Of a DNA stretch of 26,085 bases, positions 15,026 to 21,285 are shown piece by piece. The position numbers were made by a program, and so were the translations under genes. Below the pieces are notes generated by a model that saw nothing but the letters and a program-made list of their open reading frames with translations, was not told the origin of the DNA and did not search any database. Each line of letters starts with the position of its first letter. The stretch's first letter is position 1. The stretch is from an uncultured Bacilli bacterium (lineage in GTDB: Bacteria > Bacillota_I > Bacilli_A > RFN20 > CAG-631): NCBI GenBank assembly GCA_934215405.1, contig CAKPZU010000017.1:1-26085 (forward strand), read 5' to 3'.

Positions 15026-15481
15026 TTAATTATTAACCTTAGCTTTAATATAATTATTAAATAATATTTCATCAATTTCTTGATATTTTTTAGTTATGTT
15101 TTCTTCCTTTAAAGAAGATGTTATTAATTCATTTAATGGAACATTTAAAGAATTAAGGCATAAATATCTAAGTAGCCATAGCTTTAAGGCATATGGTCCA
15201 TTAATCATAGTATTTAAATCATTTTTATAGGAAAAATCAGGGAATATAACATTAAAATAAGCCATAATTACTTCTTTTAATTGATTACCATAGACAACCT
15301 TTAAATATTTTACTTGATAAAGTAATGAACTATAGGTCATTTCATTAATACTACATAAATAACTAACCTCGTCTAGTTCATCTAAATCATTTATCATATT
15401 GCTAAAGGATTCACCACTATTTTTCTTGAACTTCTTAATAACTAAGTTTTGTAAAGCATCATATTCTTTATTTGTTAACAT
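15026..15481 (-). CDS. Hypothetical protein, helical, 151 residues
   Basis: I do not recognise this protein. It is 151 residues long, acidic in the first half, and appears all-helical, with no membrane segment or signal peptide. The start is supported by AGGAGG 8 bp before the ATG on the minus strand and a possible -10 (TATACT, 15507-15502). Its stop codon lies directly against the IS150-type fragment, so the original C-terminus may have been cut and the present end created by the insertion or by a later deletion. The gene is divergent from deoD, and short tandem repeats lie between the two starts. Confidence 0.65.
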   Translation of the reverse strand: MLTNKEYDALQNLVIKKFKKNSGESFSNMINDLDELDEVSYLCSINEMTYSSLLYQVKYLKVVYGNQLKEVIMAYFNVIFPDFSYKNDLNTMINGPYALKLWLLRYLCLNSLNVPLNELITSSLKEENITKKYQEIDEILFNNYIKAKVNN

Positions 15482-15519
15482 AAAAATTGCCTCCTTATTT
15501 AAGTATAAGCATTGCTAGT

Positions 15520-15548
15520 GTCGAATTAGGTCAAATTAAGACATAAAT
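15520..15548. repeat. Tandem 10-bp motif between the hypothetical gene and deoD
   Basis: GTCGAATTAG (15520-15529), GTCAAATTAA (15530-15539) and a weaker GACATAAATT (15540-15549) lie in succession with a 10-bp period, upstream of the deoD -35. One site per helical turn is usual for cooperative regulator binding. Confidence 0.4.
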
Positions 15549-15563
15549 TCATTTTTATTTTCA

Positions 15564-15593
15564 TTGCTTTATTATTTAATAAATTAGTATAAT
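15564..15593 (+). promoter_or_regulatory. Promoter for deoD
   Basis: TTGCTT (15564-15569) and TATAAT (15588-15593) are separated by 18 bp. A GGAGG ribosome binding site follows at 15607-15611, before the ATG at 15621. Confidence 0.6.
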
Positions 15594-15620
15594 TAATATA
15601 GATAACGGAGGATTTAATTC

Positions 15621-16340
15621 ATGGAAGAAAAAAAATTTAATGGTACACCACATAATCAAGGAAAAATTGGAGATTTTGCAAAAACTGTTTTAATGCCAGG
15701 AGATCCTTTAAGAGCAAAATATATTGCAGAACACTTTTTAAGTGATGTAAGGCAAGTAAATGGCGTTAGAAATATGCTAGGCTATACTGGAACATATAAA
15801 GGCAAGGAAGTAACAGTTATGGGCTCTGGAATGGGAATGCCTTCAATTGGTATTTATTCATATGAGTTATTCAAATTCTATGGCGTTGAAAATATTATTA
15901 GAATTGGCTCTTGTGGCTCATATCAAGAGGATATTGATTTATATGATATTATTATTTGTCAAGGGAGCTGTACTGATTCAAACTTTGCTAAGCAATATAA
16001 TTTAAATGGTACATTTTCAGCTCTTGCTTCATATGATTTACTTGAAAAAGCAGTAGAAGCATCTAAAAAGCATAATGCTCGTTACCATGTTGGTAATATT
16101 ATGTCTAGTGATATCTTCTATGGTGCTGATAGTGAAGCTTGGAAAAAATGGCAATCAATGGGTGTTTTAGGTGTTGAAATGGAAAGCTATGCTTTATATT
16201 GTAATGCTGCTTATTTACATAAAAAAGCTTTAACAATTTTAACTGTTTCTGATTCATTTACATCACATAAAGAAACAACTGCTGAAGAAAGACAAAATTC
16301 TTTTACACAAATGATGGAAATTGCCTTAGATTTAATTTAA
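15621..16340 (+). CDS. deoD: Purine nucleoside phosphorylase, DeoD type
   Basis: This 239-residue hexameric-type phosphorylase splits purine (deoxy)nucleosides with phosphate to base plus (deoxy)ribose 1-phosphate. Diagnostic features are the N-terminal T-P-H-N and V-L-M-P-G-D-P-L-R-A-K-Y-I-A, G-S-G-M-G-M-P-S-I-G-I-Y-S-Y-E-L, R-I-G-S-C-G-S, and V-L-G-V-E-M-E-S-Y-A-L-Y, plus the catalytic Asp in V-S-D-S. Length is standard for DeoD (about 235-239). It is the first gene of a plus-strand unit with the two genes that follow at 1- to 3-bp gaps. Ribose 1-phosphate from this reaction can be moved to the 5-phosphate by a phosphopentomutase, which is not in the window. Confidence 0.97.
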   Translation: MEEKKFNGTPHNQGKIGDFAKTVLMPGDPLRAKYIAEHFLSDVRQVNGVRNMLGYTGTYKGKEVTVMGSGMGMPSIGIYSYELFKFYGVENIIRIGSCGSYQEDIDLYDIIICQGSCTDSNFAKQYNLNGTFSALASYDLLEKAVEASKKHNARYHVGNIMSSDIFYGADSEAWKKWQSMGVLGVEMESYALYCNAAYLHKKALTILTVSDSFTSHKETTAEERQNSFTQMMEIALDLI

Positions 16341-16341
16341 T

Positions 16342-16989
16342 ATGCCTTTAAAGATAATTATTCCTTTAGTTGCTTTTGTATTAATTATAGTTGCTTTTTG
16401 TATTTGCTTTTATAAGCAAATAACAATTTTCATTGTGGCTATAACTGGGAAAAAAAGAATTCAAAAAAAGCTATACAAGGAATGTAAGGCTAATGACTTT
16501 TTGATTTTAAATGATATTTGGTTACCAATGGGGGATAATAAGTATAAATATATTGATACTATAATTTTTGGCAATAAATTCATATATATTGTTAAAGAAA
16601 TTAAACAAGTTGGAGAAGTAAAAATATCAATGCAGGATCAAAAATGGCGTGTTATTTTCCATAATAAATTAACATTAATTGATAATCCATTTATTTTTAA
16701 TGATAAGGTGATTAGCTATTTAGTTAATGGGGTTCCAGGCTTAGATTTTAATGACTTAAAAAGTGTGGCAATTTTAGCTAAAACCTGCACTTTTAATAAT
16801 GATACTTCTGATATAAATCAATTAGTTTTTTCTGAAAATGATGCTATTAGAAAAATTATGGAATTTGAAAATAAATCAAATGAAGATATTATTGATCCTA
16901 AAGAAATAGAAAGATATTGTAAAGCCTTTTATAATGAAGGCTTAGAGGCTGAAAAGCTAATTAAAAAATATAAAAAGAAAAATAAATAA
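16342..16989 (+). CDS. Membrane-anchored protein with a NERD-like domain
   Basis: This 215-residue protein begins with a hydrophobic segment (about residues 3-24, extended to 36) and then a basic stretch (GKKRIQKKLYKE), consistent with one N-terminal membrane anchor and a cytoplasmic remainder. Residues about 45-120 resemble the nuclease-related (NERD) domain: ILNDIWLP, YIDTIIFGNKFIYIVKEIKQVGEVKIS and WRV parallel the family's I-D-h-v/l-v-x-x-x-G-l/v-f-v-I-E-x-K. One core acidic residue and the E-x-K are kept, but activity cannot be judged. The C-terminal tail is Lys-rich. The gene starts 1 bp after the deoD stop without a visible ribosome binding site. Function is unknown. Confidence 0.6.
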   Translation: MPLKIIIPLVAFVLIIVAFCICFYKQITIFIVAITGKKRIQKKLYKECKANDFLILNDIWLPMGDNKYKYIDTIIFGNKFIYIVKEIKQVGEVKISMQDQKWRVIFHNKLTLIDNPFIFNDKVISYLVNGVPGLDFNDLKSVAILAKTCTFNNDTSDINQLVFSENDAIRKIMEFENKSNEDIIDPKEIERYCKAFYNEGLEAEKLIKKYKKKNK

Positions 16990-16992
16990 AAT

Positions 16993-17661
16993 ATGGAATA
17001 TTTAAAATATAATGAATCTTTATCTTATTCATATGTTTTTGGAGCTTTTGGTACTATTGAGCTATTAAATAATAAGCTTAATAGGGTATTAGCTATTTTA
17101 ATTGATCCTTCATTTGTAAATAATGAAGCCTTTAATAAGATTAAAGATATTTGCTTAGCTAATAATATTCCTTTAATTATTGATTTAAAAATAATTGATA
17201 AAATAAGAGATAAAAAAAATATATTTGTTATAGGAGTATTTAAAAAATACACTAGTATCTTAAAAACTAACAAGCATTTATTATTAAATAATGTCAATGA
17301 TGTTGGTTGTATTGGTACGATTATTCGTTCAATGCGTGGCTTTGATGTTTCTGATTTAGTTTTAATTAATTGTGATGTTGATATTTTTAATTATCATTTA
17401 ATTCGTTCAACTATGGGCGCTTTTTTTCAATGTAACATTATGTGCTTTAATTCTTTAGCTGATTATTTAAATATGTTTAAAAATCAACATATTTATCAAA
17501 TTGCTAATAAAGGTAATAATGCTACTAGCTATAAAAATGATAATTTTTCCTTATTGTTTAATTATGATAAAGAGTTAGACTATGAAAAAATAGTTTTTGA
17601 TAAAGATTTATCATTAGATAATATTGTTAATATTGTTCTATATTCTTTTTATAAAAAATGA
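16993..17661 (+). CDS. SpoU/TrmH-type RNA 2'-O-ribose methyltransferase, divergent
   Basis: This 222-residue protein has a weakly conserved N-terminal part (about 1-90) and a SpoU (SPOUT) domain. Motif 1 is N-N-V-N-D-V-G-C-I-G-T-I-I-R-S at 99-113, with conserved Arg112. Motif 2 is I-R-S-T-M-G-A-F-F at 137-145. A short motif 3 region, LSLDNIVNIVLYSF, ends the protein. The canonical Asn of the motif 1 N-x-G is Cys106 here, and the last motif is degenerate, so activity may be altered. Target RNA is unknown. It follows the NERD-like gene by 3 bp and lacks a ribosome binding site, so it is the third gene of the deoD unit. Confidence 0.8.
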   Translation: MEYLKYNESLSYSYVFGAFGTIELLNNKLNRVLAILIDPSFVNNEAFNKIKDICLANNIPLIIDLKIIDKIRDKKNIFVIGVFKKYTSILKTNKHLLLNNVNDVGCIGTIIRSMRGFDVSDLVLINCDVDIFNYHLIRSTMGAFFQCNIMCFNSLADYLNMFKNQHIYQIANKGNNATSYKNDNFSLLFNYDKELDYEKIVFDKDLSLDNIVNIVLYSFYKK

Positions 17662-17662
17662 C

Positions 17663-17695
17663 ATTATGTAATACGCTTTATTCATATTATGTAAT
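17663..17695. repeat. Direct 10-bp repeat upstream of the SleB-type gene
   Basis: ATTATGTAAT occurs at 17663-17672 and 17686-17695, with start-to-start spacing of 23 bp (about two helical turns). The second copy overlaps a possible -10 (TATTAT, 17685-17690), so it is a candidate operator. Confidence 0.4.
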
Positions 17696-17704
17696 GGTGA
17701 TATA

Positions 17705-18127
17705 ATGCCAAGAGTAAAATATATTAAATCAGATATTGAATTATTAGCACGAATTATGCGAGCTGAAGCATTAGGCGAAGGAGAAGTTGGTATGTTACTT
17801 GTTGGTAATGTAGTAGTTAATCGTGTTAAAGCTCAATGTAAGCCTTTTAAAAGTACTAATACAGTTTCAAAGGTTATTTATAAAAAAGGCCAATTTGCAG
17901 GCGTTGGAACTCGTTTATTTAAAAGCTATCCTACAGCACGTGAAAGGAGACTGGCTAAAAAGTGTTTAGATTATTATACTAAATGGCCAGCAAAAAAAGC
18001 AGTGTTCTTTAAAAACCCTGGTAAGAATAAGCCTTGCCCATCTAAATTTTACGGCCCATTAATTGGAAAGTATAAGCATCATTGCTTCTTTGGACCAGCA
18101 AGTACCTCTAAAAACTGTAATATATAG
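17705..18127 (+). CDS. SleB-type cell wall hydrolase (Hydrolase_2 domain)
   Basis: This 140-residue protein is almost entirely a SleB/Hydrolase_2 domain, a lytic-transglycosylase-like peptidoglycan hydrolase. Conserved features are LLARIMRAEALGEG with Glu21 and Glu25 as likely catalytic residues, then VGNVVVNRV, Y-K-K-G-Q-F-A-G-V near the middle, AVFFKNPG and a closing K-Y-K-H-H-C-F-F-G-P. It has no signal peptide or binding domain, so how it reaches the wall is unclear. In spore formers SleB degrades cortex, but this family also occurs in non-sporulating relatives, so it does not prove sporulation. A GGTGA ribosome binding site lies 4 bp before the ATG. A terminator follows. Confidence 0.88.
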   Translation: MPRVKYIKSDIELLARIMRAEALGEGEVGMLLVGNVVVNRVKAQCKPFKSTNTVSKVIYKKGQFAGVGTRLFKSYPTARERRLAKKCLDYYTKWPAKKAVFFKNPGKNKPCPSKFYGPLIGKYKHHCFFGPASTSKNCNI

Positions 18128-18147
18128 TATAAATAATTTTAATGAAG

Positions 18148-18181
18148 CGTAACTATTAATAAGTGGTTACGTTTTACTTTT
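18148..18181 (+). terminator. Terminator after the SleB-type gene
   Basis: CGTAAC (18148-18153) pairs with GTTACG (18166-18171) and is followed by TTTTACTTTT. Confidence 0.75.
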
Positions 18182-18188
18182 ATGTTAT

Positions 18189-18225
18189 AAAAAAGGAAAA
18201 TGTTTATAAATATACTACATTTTCC
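18189..18225 (-). terminator. Terminator for the minus-strand ATPase
   Basis: GGAAAATGT (18195-18203) pairs perfectly with ACATTTTCC (18217-18225). On the minus strand it is followed by TTTTTT (18194-18189). It lies about 110 bp beyond the ATPase stop. A further hairpin, AAAAGTACC/GGTGCTTTT (18254-18279), lies between. Confidence 0.7.
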
Positions 18226-18253
18226 AAAATTTTAATTTTTTATTGAATATGCT

Positions 18254-18279
18254 AAAAGTACCATTTTAAGGGTGCTTTT
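18254..18279. terminator. Additional hairpin between the SleB-type and ATPase genes
   Basis: AAAAGTACC (18254-18262) pairs with GGTGCTTTT (18271-18279) with one G-T pair. T-rich sequence follows on the plus side. Together with its neighbours it forms a cluster of three hairpins at this convergent junction. Confidence 0.5.
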
Positions 18280-18337
18280 GCAAATTTTAATTATAAATTA
18301 TTTAAATATTCTTCTAAAGATTGATACAAAAAACCAT

Positions 18338-19588
18338 TTAGAAATTTTTATCATTTTTTATAAATTCAACAATGTTTTCATGAATAATACCATTTCTTTT
18401 TTGAATTAAGGAATCATTTGTTAAAATATATTTTGGATAATTATCTCCCTTAATGCTTTCAAGGCTACGATACTCTCTATCTTCTGTTTCCTTACTAGCT
18501 AAAATTGTATAGGCTACTTGAACGTATGCATAATTCATTTTATTATCTCTCATAATAAAGTCGCATTCAAATTTTCCAATTTTTCCTACACTAATTGAAT
18601 AATCCTTACTAAATGCATATGTATAAACAATATTTTCAAGTACAGGTCCATAATTAATCCTATTATCAGTGTTTAAAGCATAATAAAATGATAAATCTGA
18701 TAGATAAAACTTTTTTTCTCCATTTAATGATTTTCTTGATTTCATATCAAATCTATCACATTCCATTAGAATTTTAGCACTAATTAAGGCATCAATATAT
18801 CGTTTAATAGTTTCTCTTTTAATTGGTAAGTTAAATTTAGAAAAATCATCTGTTATATTTTGAATGCTAGTTGTAGCTCCAAAATTATTAATTACATATT
18901 TCATTAATGCATCAAATACTGATCTATTTCTAATTTTAACTCTAGTTTTTATATCCTTTTCATATATTTCATTAATTAGATTTTGTACATATCTTCTTTT
19001 ATCGTTTATTGAGTTTAATTTACAAACGTAAGGAAAACCGCCTTCATATATATAGTTTTGAAGTTCGTTATTTATATTAGATGATATTTCTTTTTTTAAG
19101 AATGCTTTAAAATTTAGATATTCATCAAAAGTTAAAGGTAGAATATTAAATTCAATATATCTTCCAGTAAGCTTAGTTACTAATTCACCTGATAATAAGT
19201 AAGAATTTGATCCTGTAATAAAAATGGAATAATCTCCTTCTTCACGATAGGAATTTATTACCTTTTCAAAGCCTTTTACATTTTGAATTTCATCAATAAA
19301 TAAATATTTTTTTCCTGTTGCTTTTGAATTTTTTGAAATAATGTCATCTAATTCCTTTGGCGTTTCAATATTTTCATAAGGCTTTTTATCTAAATTGAAA
19401 TATAATATATTATCTTGAGAGACATTTTTATTAATTAGCTCTTGAATGATAATATTCATAATTGATGATTTTCCACATCTTCTAACACCTGTTATAACTT
19501 TTATTATTTCACATTCATCGTAAAAGCTTCTTATTTTTTCTAGATATTTTTCACGTTTATATAAATCAGTTGTAATTTCAAGTTTCAT
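18338..19588 (-). CDS. AAA ATPase with DUF4143 domain (COG1373-like), first copy
   Basis: This 416-residue ATPase is placed from the ATG at 19588, which has AGGAGG 8 bp upstream; an in-frame start 18 codons earlier would overlap the promoter. The N-terminal AAA_14-type domain has Walker A G-V-R-R-C-G-K-S at 34-41, Walker B Y-L-F-I-D-E with D99-E100, and a sensor-like I-T-G-S-N-S-Y-L-L-S-G-E-L. The C-terminal DUF4143 part carries GKIGKFECDFIMRDNKM and YVQVAYTI, a pattern like the PD-(D/E)xK fold, though the expected E-x-K is Q-V-A here, so nuclease activity is doubtful. Family function is unknown. Walker A closely resembles that of the partial ATPase at the window end. Repeats cover its promoter. 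Confidence 0.9.
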   Translation of the reverse strand: MKLEITTDLYKREKYLEKIRSFYDECEIIKVITGVRRCGKSSIMNIIIQELINKNVSQDNILYFNLDKKPYENIETPKELDDIISKNSKATGKKYLFIDEIQNVKGFEKVINSYREEGDYSIFITGSNSYLLSGELVTKLTGRYIEFNILPLTFDEYLNFKAFLKKEISSNINNELQNYIYEGGFPYVCKLNSINDKRRYVQNLINEIYEKDIKTRVKIRNRSVFDALMKYVINNFGATTSIQNITDDFSKFNLPIKRETIKRYIDALISAKILMECDRFDMKSRKSLNGEKKFYLSDLSFYYALNTDNRINYGPVLENIVYTYAFSKDYSISVGKIGKFECDFIMRDNKMNYAYVQVAYTILASKETEDREYRSLESIKGDNYPKYILTNDSLIQKRNGIIHENIVEFIKNDKNF

Positions 19589-19613
19589 ATTTAAATGCCT
19601 CCTGGATAATATT

Positions 19614-19642
19614 ATTATACAAGTTAAGAGGGTATTTTTCAA
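19614..19642 (-). promoter_or_regulatory. Promoter of the first DUF4143 ATPase
   Basis: On the minus strand, TTGAAA (19642-19637) and TATAAT (19619-19614) are separated by exactly 17 bp. The spacer is filled by one copy of the repeated motif, and a second copy overlaps the -35. Confidence 0.8.
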
Positions 19643-19690
19643 GTTAAGGGGGTAAATTTTTTAAAAATGAAGAAAAATACCCCCTTAACT
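19621..19690. repeat. Operator-like repeats at the first DUF4143 ATPase promoter
   Basis: Plus-strand AAGTTAAGAGGGTA (19621-19634) and AAGTTAAGGGGGTA (19641-19654) are direct copies exactly 20 bp apart. An inverted copy, TACCCCCTTAACT, lies at 19678-19690. With flanking TTTTTC/GAAAAA, the first and third can form a 19-bp inverted repeat with one mismatch. The first fills the -10/-35 spacer and the second overlaps the -35. Confidence 0.85.
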
Positions 19691-19779
19691 AATGCTTTTT
19701 TGAATAAAAATAATTTGTAATTAAATAAAGATATGTAAATATTACTATTTAACAATGGCTTTTAATCTTGCTTTTAATG

Positions 19780-19785
19780 TATAAT
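19780..19785 (+). promoter_or_regulatory. -10 box for rlmCD
   Basis: TATAAT at 19780-19785 lies directly before AAAGGTGAT (19788-19796), the ribosome binding site for the ATG at 19805. The -35 is weak. Confidence 0.45.
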
Positions 19786-19804
19786 TATAAAGGTGATATT
19801 TTAT

Positions 19805-21136
19805 ATGAAAACATTAGAAATTACAATTGATCATTTAACAAAAGAAGGAGTAGGCGTTACTCGAATTGAAAAAAAGCCAATGTATATTATGTATGCCATA
19901 GAAAATGAAAAAATACTAGCTAATGTAGAATTTGTTGGTAAGCGTAATATTTTTGGTAGCGTTAATAAGGTTTTAACACCATCAAGCTATAGATGTAATC
20001 CTAAGTGTAATGTCTATTATCAATGTGGTGGCTGTCATTTACAGCATATGACCTATGAAGGGCAATTACAATTTAAAACTAATGTTGTAAAAAAGCTATA
20101 TAAGGAAGCCGGATTTGAAAATATTAAGGTTAATAAATGTATAGGACAAGATGTCCCATATTTTTATCGCAATAAAATACAAAGCCCAGTTAAAAGAAGT
20201 GGAAAGAATATAATAGCTGGTTTTTATAAAGAAGATAGTCATGAAATAATACCATTTGATAAATGCTACGTTCAAGATGAGCTATCAAATAAAATTATTA
20301 AAGCAGTTGTTGTAGCAATGAAGGAAAATAAAATAGAACCATATAATGAAGATTTAGAAACTGGTATTGTAAGGCATATATTAATAAGACGCGCTAGTAA
20401 AGAAACAATGCTAGTTTTAGTTACTAAGGTAAATTCCTTTGCTGGAAGAAACAATTTTGTAAAATCTATAAGAAATAAAGTAAGGGAGATTACAACAATT
20501 GTTCAAAATATAAATCCTCGTCATACAAATGTTATTTTAGGGGAAAAAGAAAATATTTTATATGGTAAAGGTTTTATTGTTGATACATTATGTAATATTA
20601 ATTTTAAAATATCTCCTAAGTCTTTTTATCAAATAAATAAGGAACAATGTGAAAAGCTATATAATAAGGCTATAGAGCTTGCAACATTAAATAAGGATGA
20701 TATAGTTTTAGATGCTTATTGTGGTATTGGTACAATTGGTATGATAGCTTCAAAAAAAGCTAAATTAGTATATGGTGTTGAAATTATTAATGATGCTATT
20801 AAAGATGCTAGAATTAATGCTAAAAATAACAATATTAATAATGCTTATTTTTATTGCGCTGATGCTAAAGATTTTATGAGAAAATATGATGGAGAAGCTA
20901 TGTCTGTTGTCTTTGTTGATCCTCCACGTAAAGGATGCAGTGAGCAATTTTTAAATTCATTAGCTCATTTTAAGCCTAAGAAAATTGTTTATATTTCTTG
21001 TAATCCAGAAACACAAGTTAGAGATATTAAATATTTAATGTCTAAAGGATATACCTTTAATGAGGTACATCCATTTGATATGTTTCCACAAACATTTCAT
21101 GTAGAAACTATAGTTGCTTTATCACTTAAAAAGTAA
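19805..21136 (+). CDS. 23S rRNA (uracil-5)-methyltransferase, RlmCD/RumA family
   Basis: This 443-residue enzyme makes 5-methyluridine in 23S rRNA using S-adenosylmethionine. An N-terminal TRAM domain covers about residues 1-58. An iron-sulfur cluster motif follows (C64-x3-C68-x5-C74-x2-C77). Then come the SPKSFYQIN loop, the SAM motif D-A-Y-C-G-I-G-T-I-G, D-P-P-R-K-G-C, and the catalytic I-S-C-N-P-E-T. This is the RumA/YefA architecture; in B. subtilis one such protein (RlmCD) serves two sites. I choose the ATG at 19805, behind AAAGGTGAT, over a GTG 12 bp upstream that lies within the ribosome binding site. It stands between two DUF4143 ATPase genes but looks like an ordinary chromosomal gene. 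Confidence 0.93.
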   Translation: MKTLEITIDHLTKEGVGVTRIEKKPMYIMYAIENEKILANVEFVGKRNIFGSVNKVLTPSSYRCNPKCNVYYQCGGCHLQHMTYEGQLQFKTNVVKKLYKEAGFENIKVNKCIGQDVPYFYRNKIQSPVKRSGKNIIAGFYKEDSHEIIPFDKCYVQDELSNKIIKAVVVAMKENKIEPYNEDLETGIVRHILIRRASKETMLVLVTKVNSFAGRNNFVKSIRNKVREITTIVQNINPRHTNVILGEKENILYGKGFIVDTLCNINFKISPKSFYQINKEQCEKLYNKAIELATLNKDDIVLDAYCGIGTIGMIASKKAKLVYGVEIINDAIKDARINAKNNNINNAYFYCADAKDFMRKYDGEAMSVVFVDPPRKGCSEQFLNSLAHFKPKKIVYISCNPETQVRDIKYLMSKGYTFNEVHPFDMFPQTFHVETIVALSLKK

Positions 21137-21190
21137 GATTGAAGGTATATCTGCGTTTATTCAAATTATTAAAAATACAAACTTTCTTGA

Positions 21191-21214
21191 CAGTCTCGGT
21201 TGGAGACTGCATTT
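21191..21214 (+). terminator. Hairpin after rlmCD
   Basis: CAGTCTC (21191-21197) pairs perfectly with GAGACTG (21203-21209) around GGTTG, then CATTTT. It may terminate rlmCD. The hairpin overlaps a TTGACA hexamer (21187-21192). Confidence 0.55.
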
Positions 21215-21224
21215 TAACCATAAT

Positions 21225-21273
21225 TATTGGAAAAACCGAATATATTTATTATATTTTTATTGGAAAAGCCGAA
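21225..21273 (+). repeat. Operator-like direct repeats at the second DUF4143 ATPase promoter
   Basis: TATTGGAAAAACCGAA (21225-21240) and TATTGGAAAAGCCGAA (21258-21273) differ at one base and are 33 bp apart, close to three helical turns. The first contains the -35 and the second spans the predicted start point. Confidence 0.85.
21227..21255 (+). promoter_or_regulatory. Promoter of the second DUF4143 ATPase
   Basis: TTGGAA (21227-21232) and TATATT (21250-21255) are separated by 17 bp. Transcription would start near 21262, leaving a leader of about 24 bases with GAAAGGGAT as ribosome binding site. Confidence 0.65.
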
Positions 21274-21285
21274 AGGGATGATAAA

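Noticed and set aside
17025..17297. Hydrophobic minus-strand reading frame inside the SpoU-type gene
   Set aside because: Its hydrophobic character is the usual result of reading A/T-rich Lys/Asn/Ile codons backwards, and there are no initiation signals.
19589..19642. Longer N-terminus for the first DUF4143 ATPase
   Set aside because: The extra 18 codons cover the -10, the -35 and a repeat copy, and the internal ATG at 19588 has a strong ribosome binding site.
21139..21285. 49-residue N-terminal extension with hydrophobic stretch on the second ATPase
   Set aside because: It starts at a TTG without a ribosome binding site and would translate the hairpin and both promoter repeats. The ATG at 21286 is better placed.
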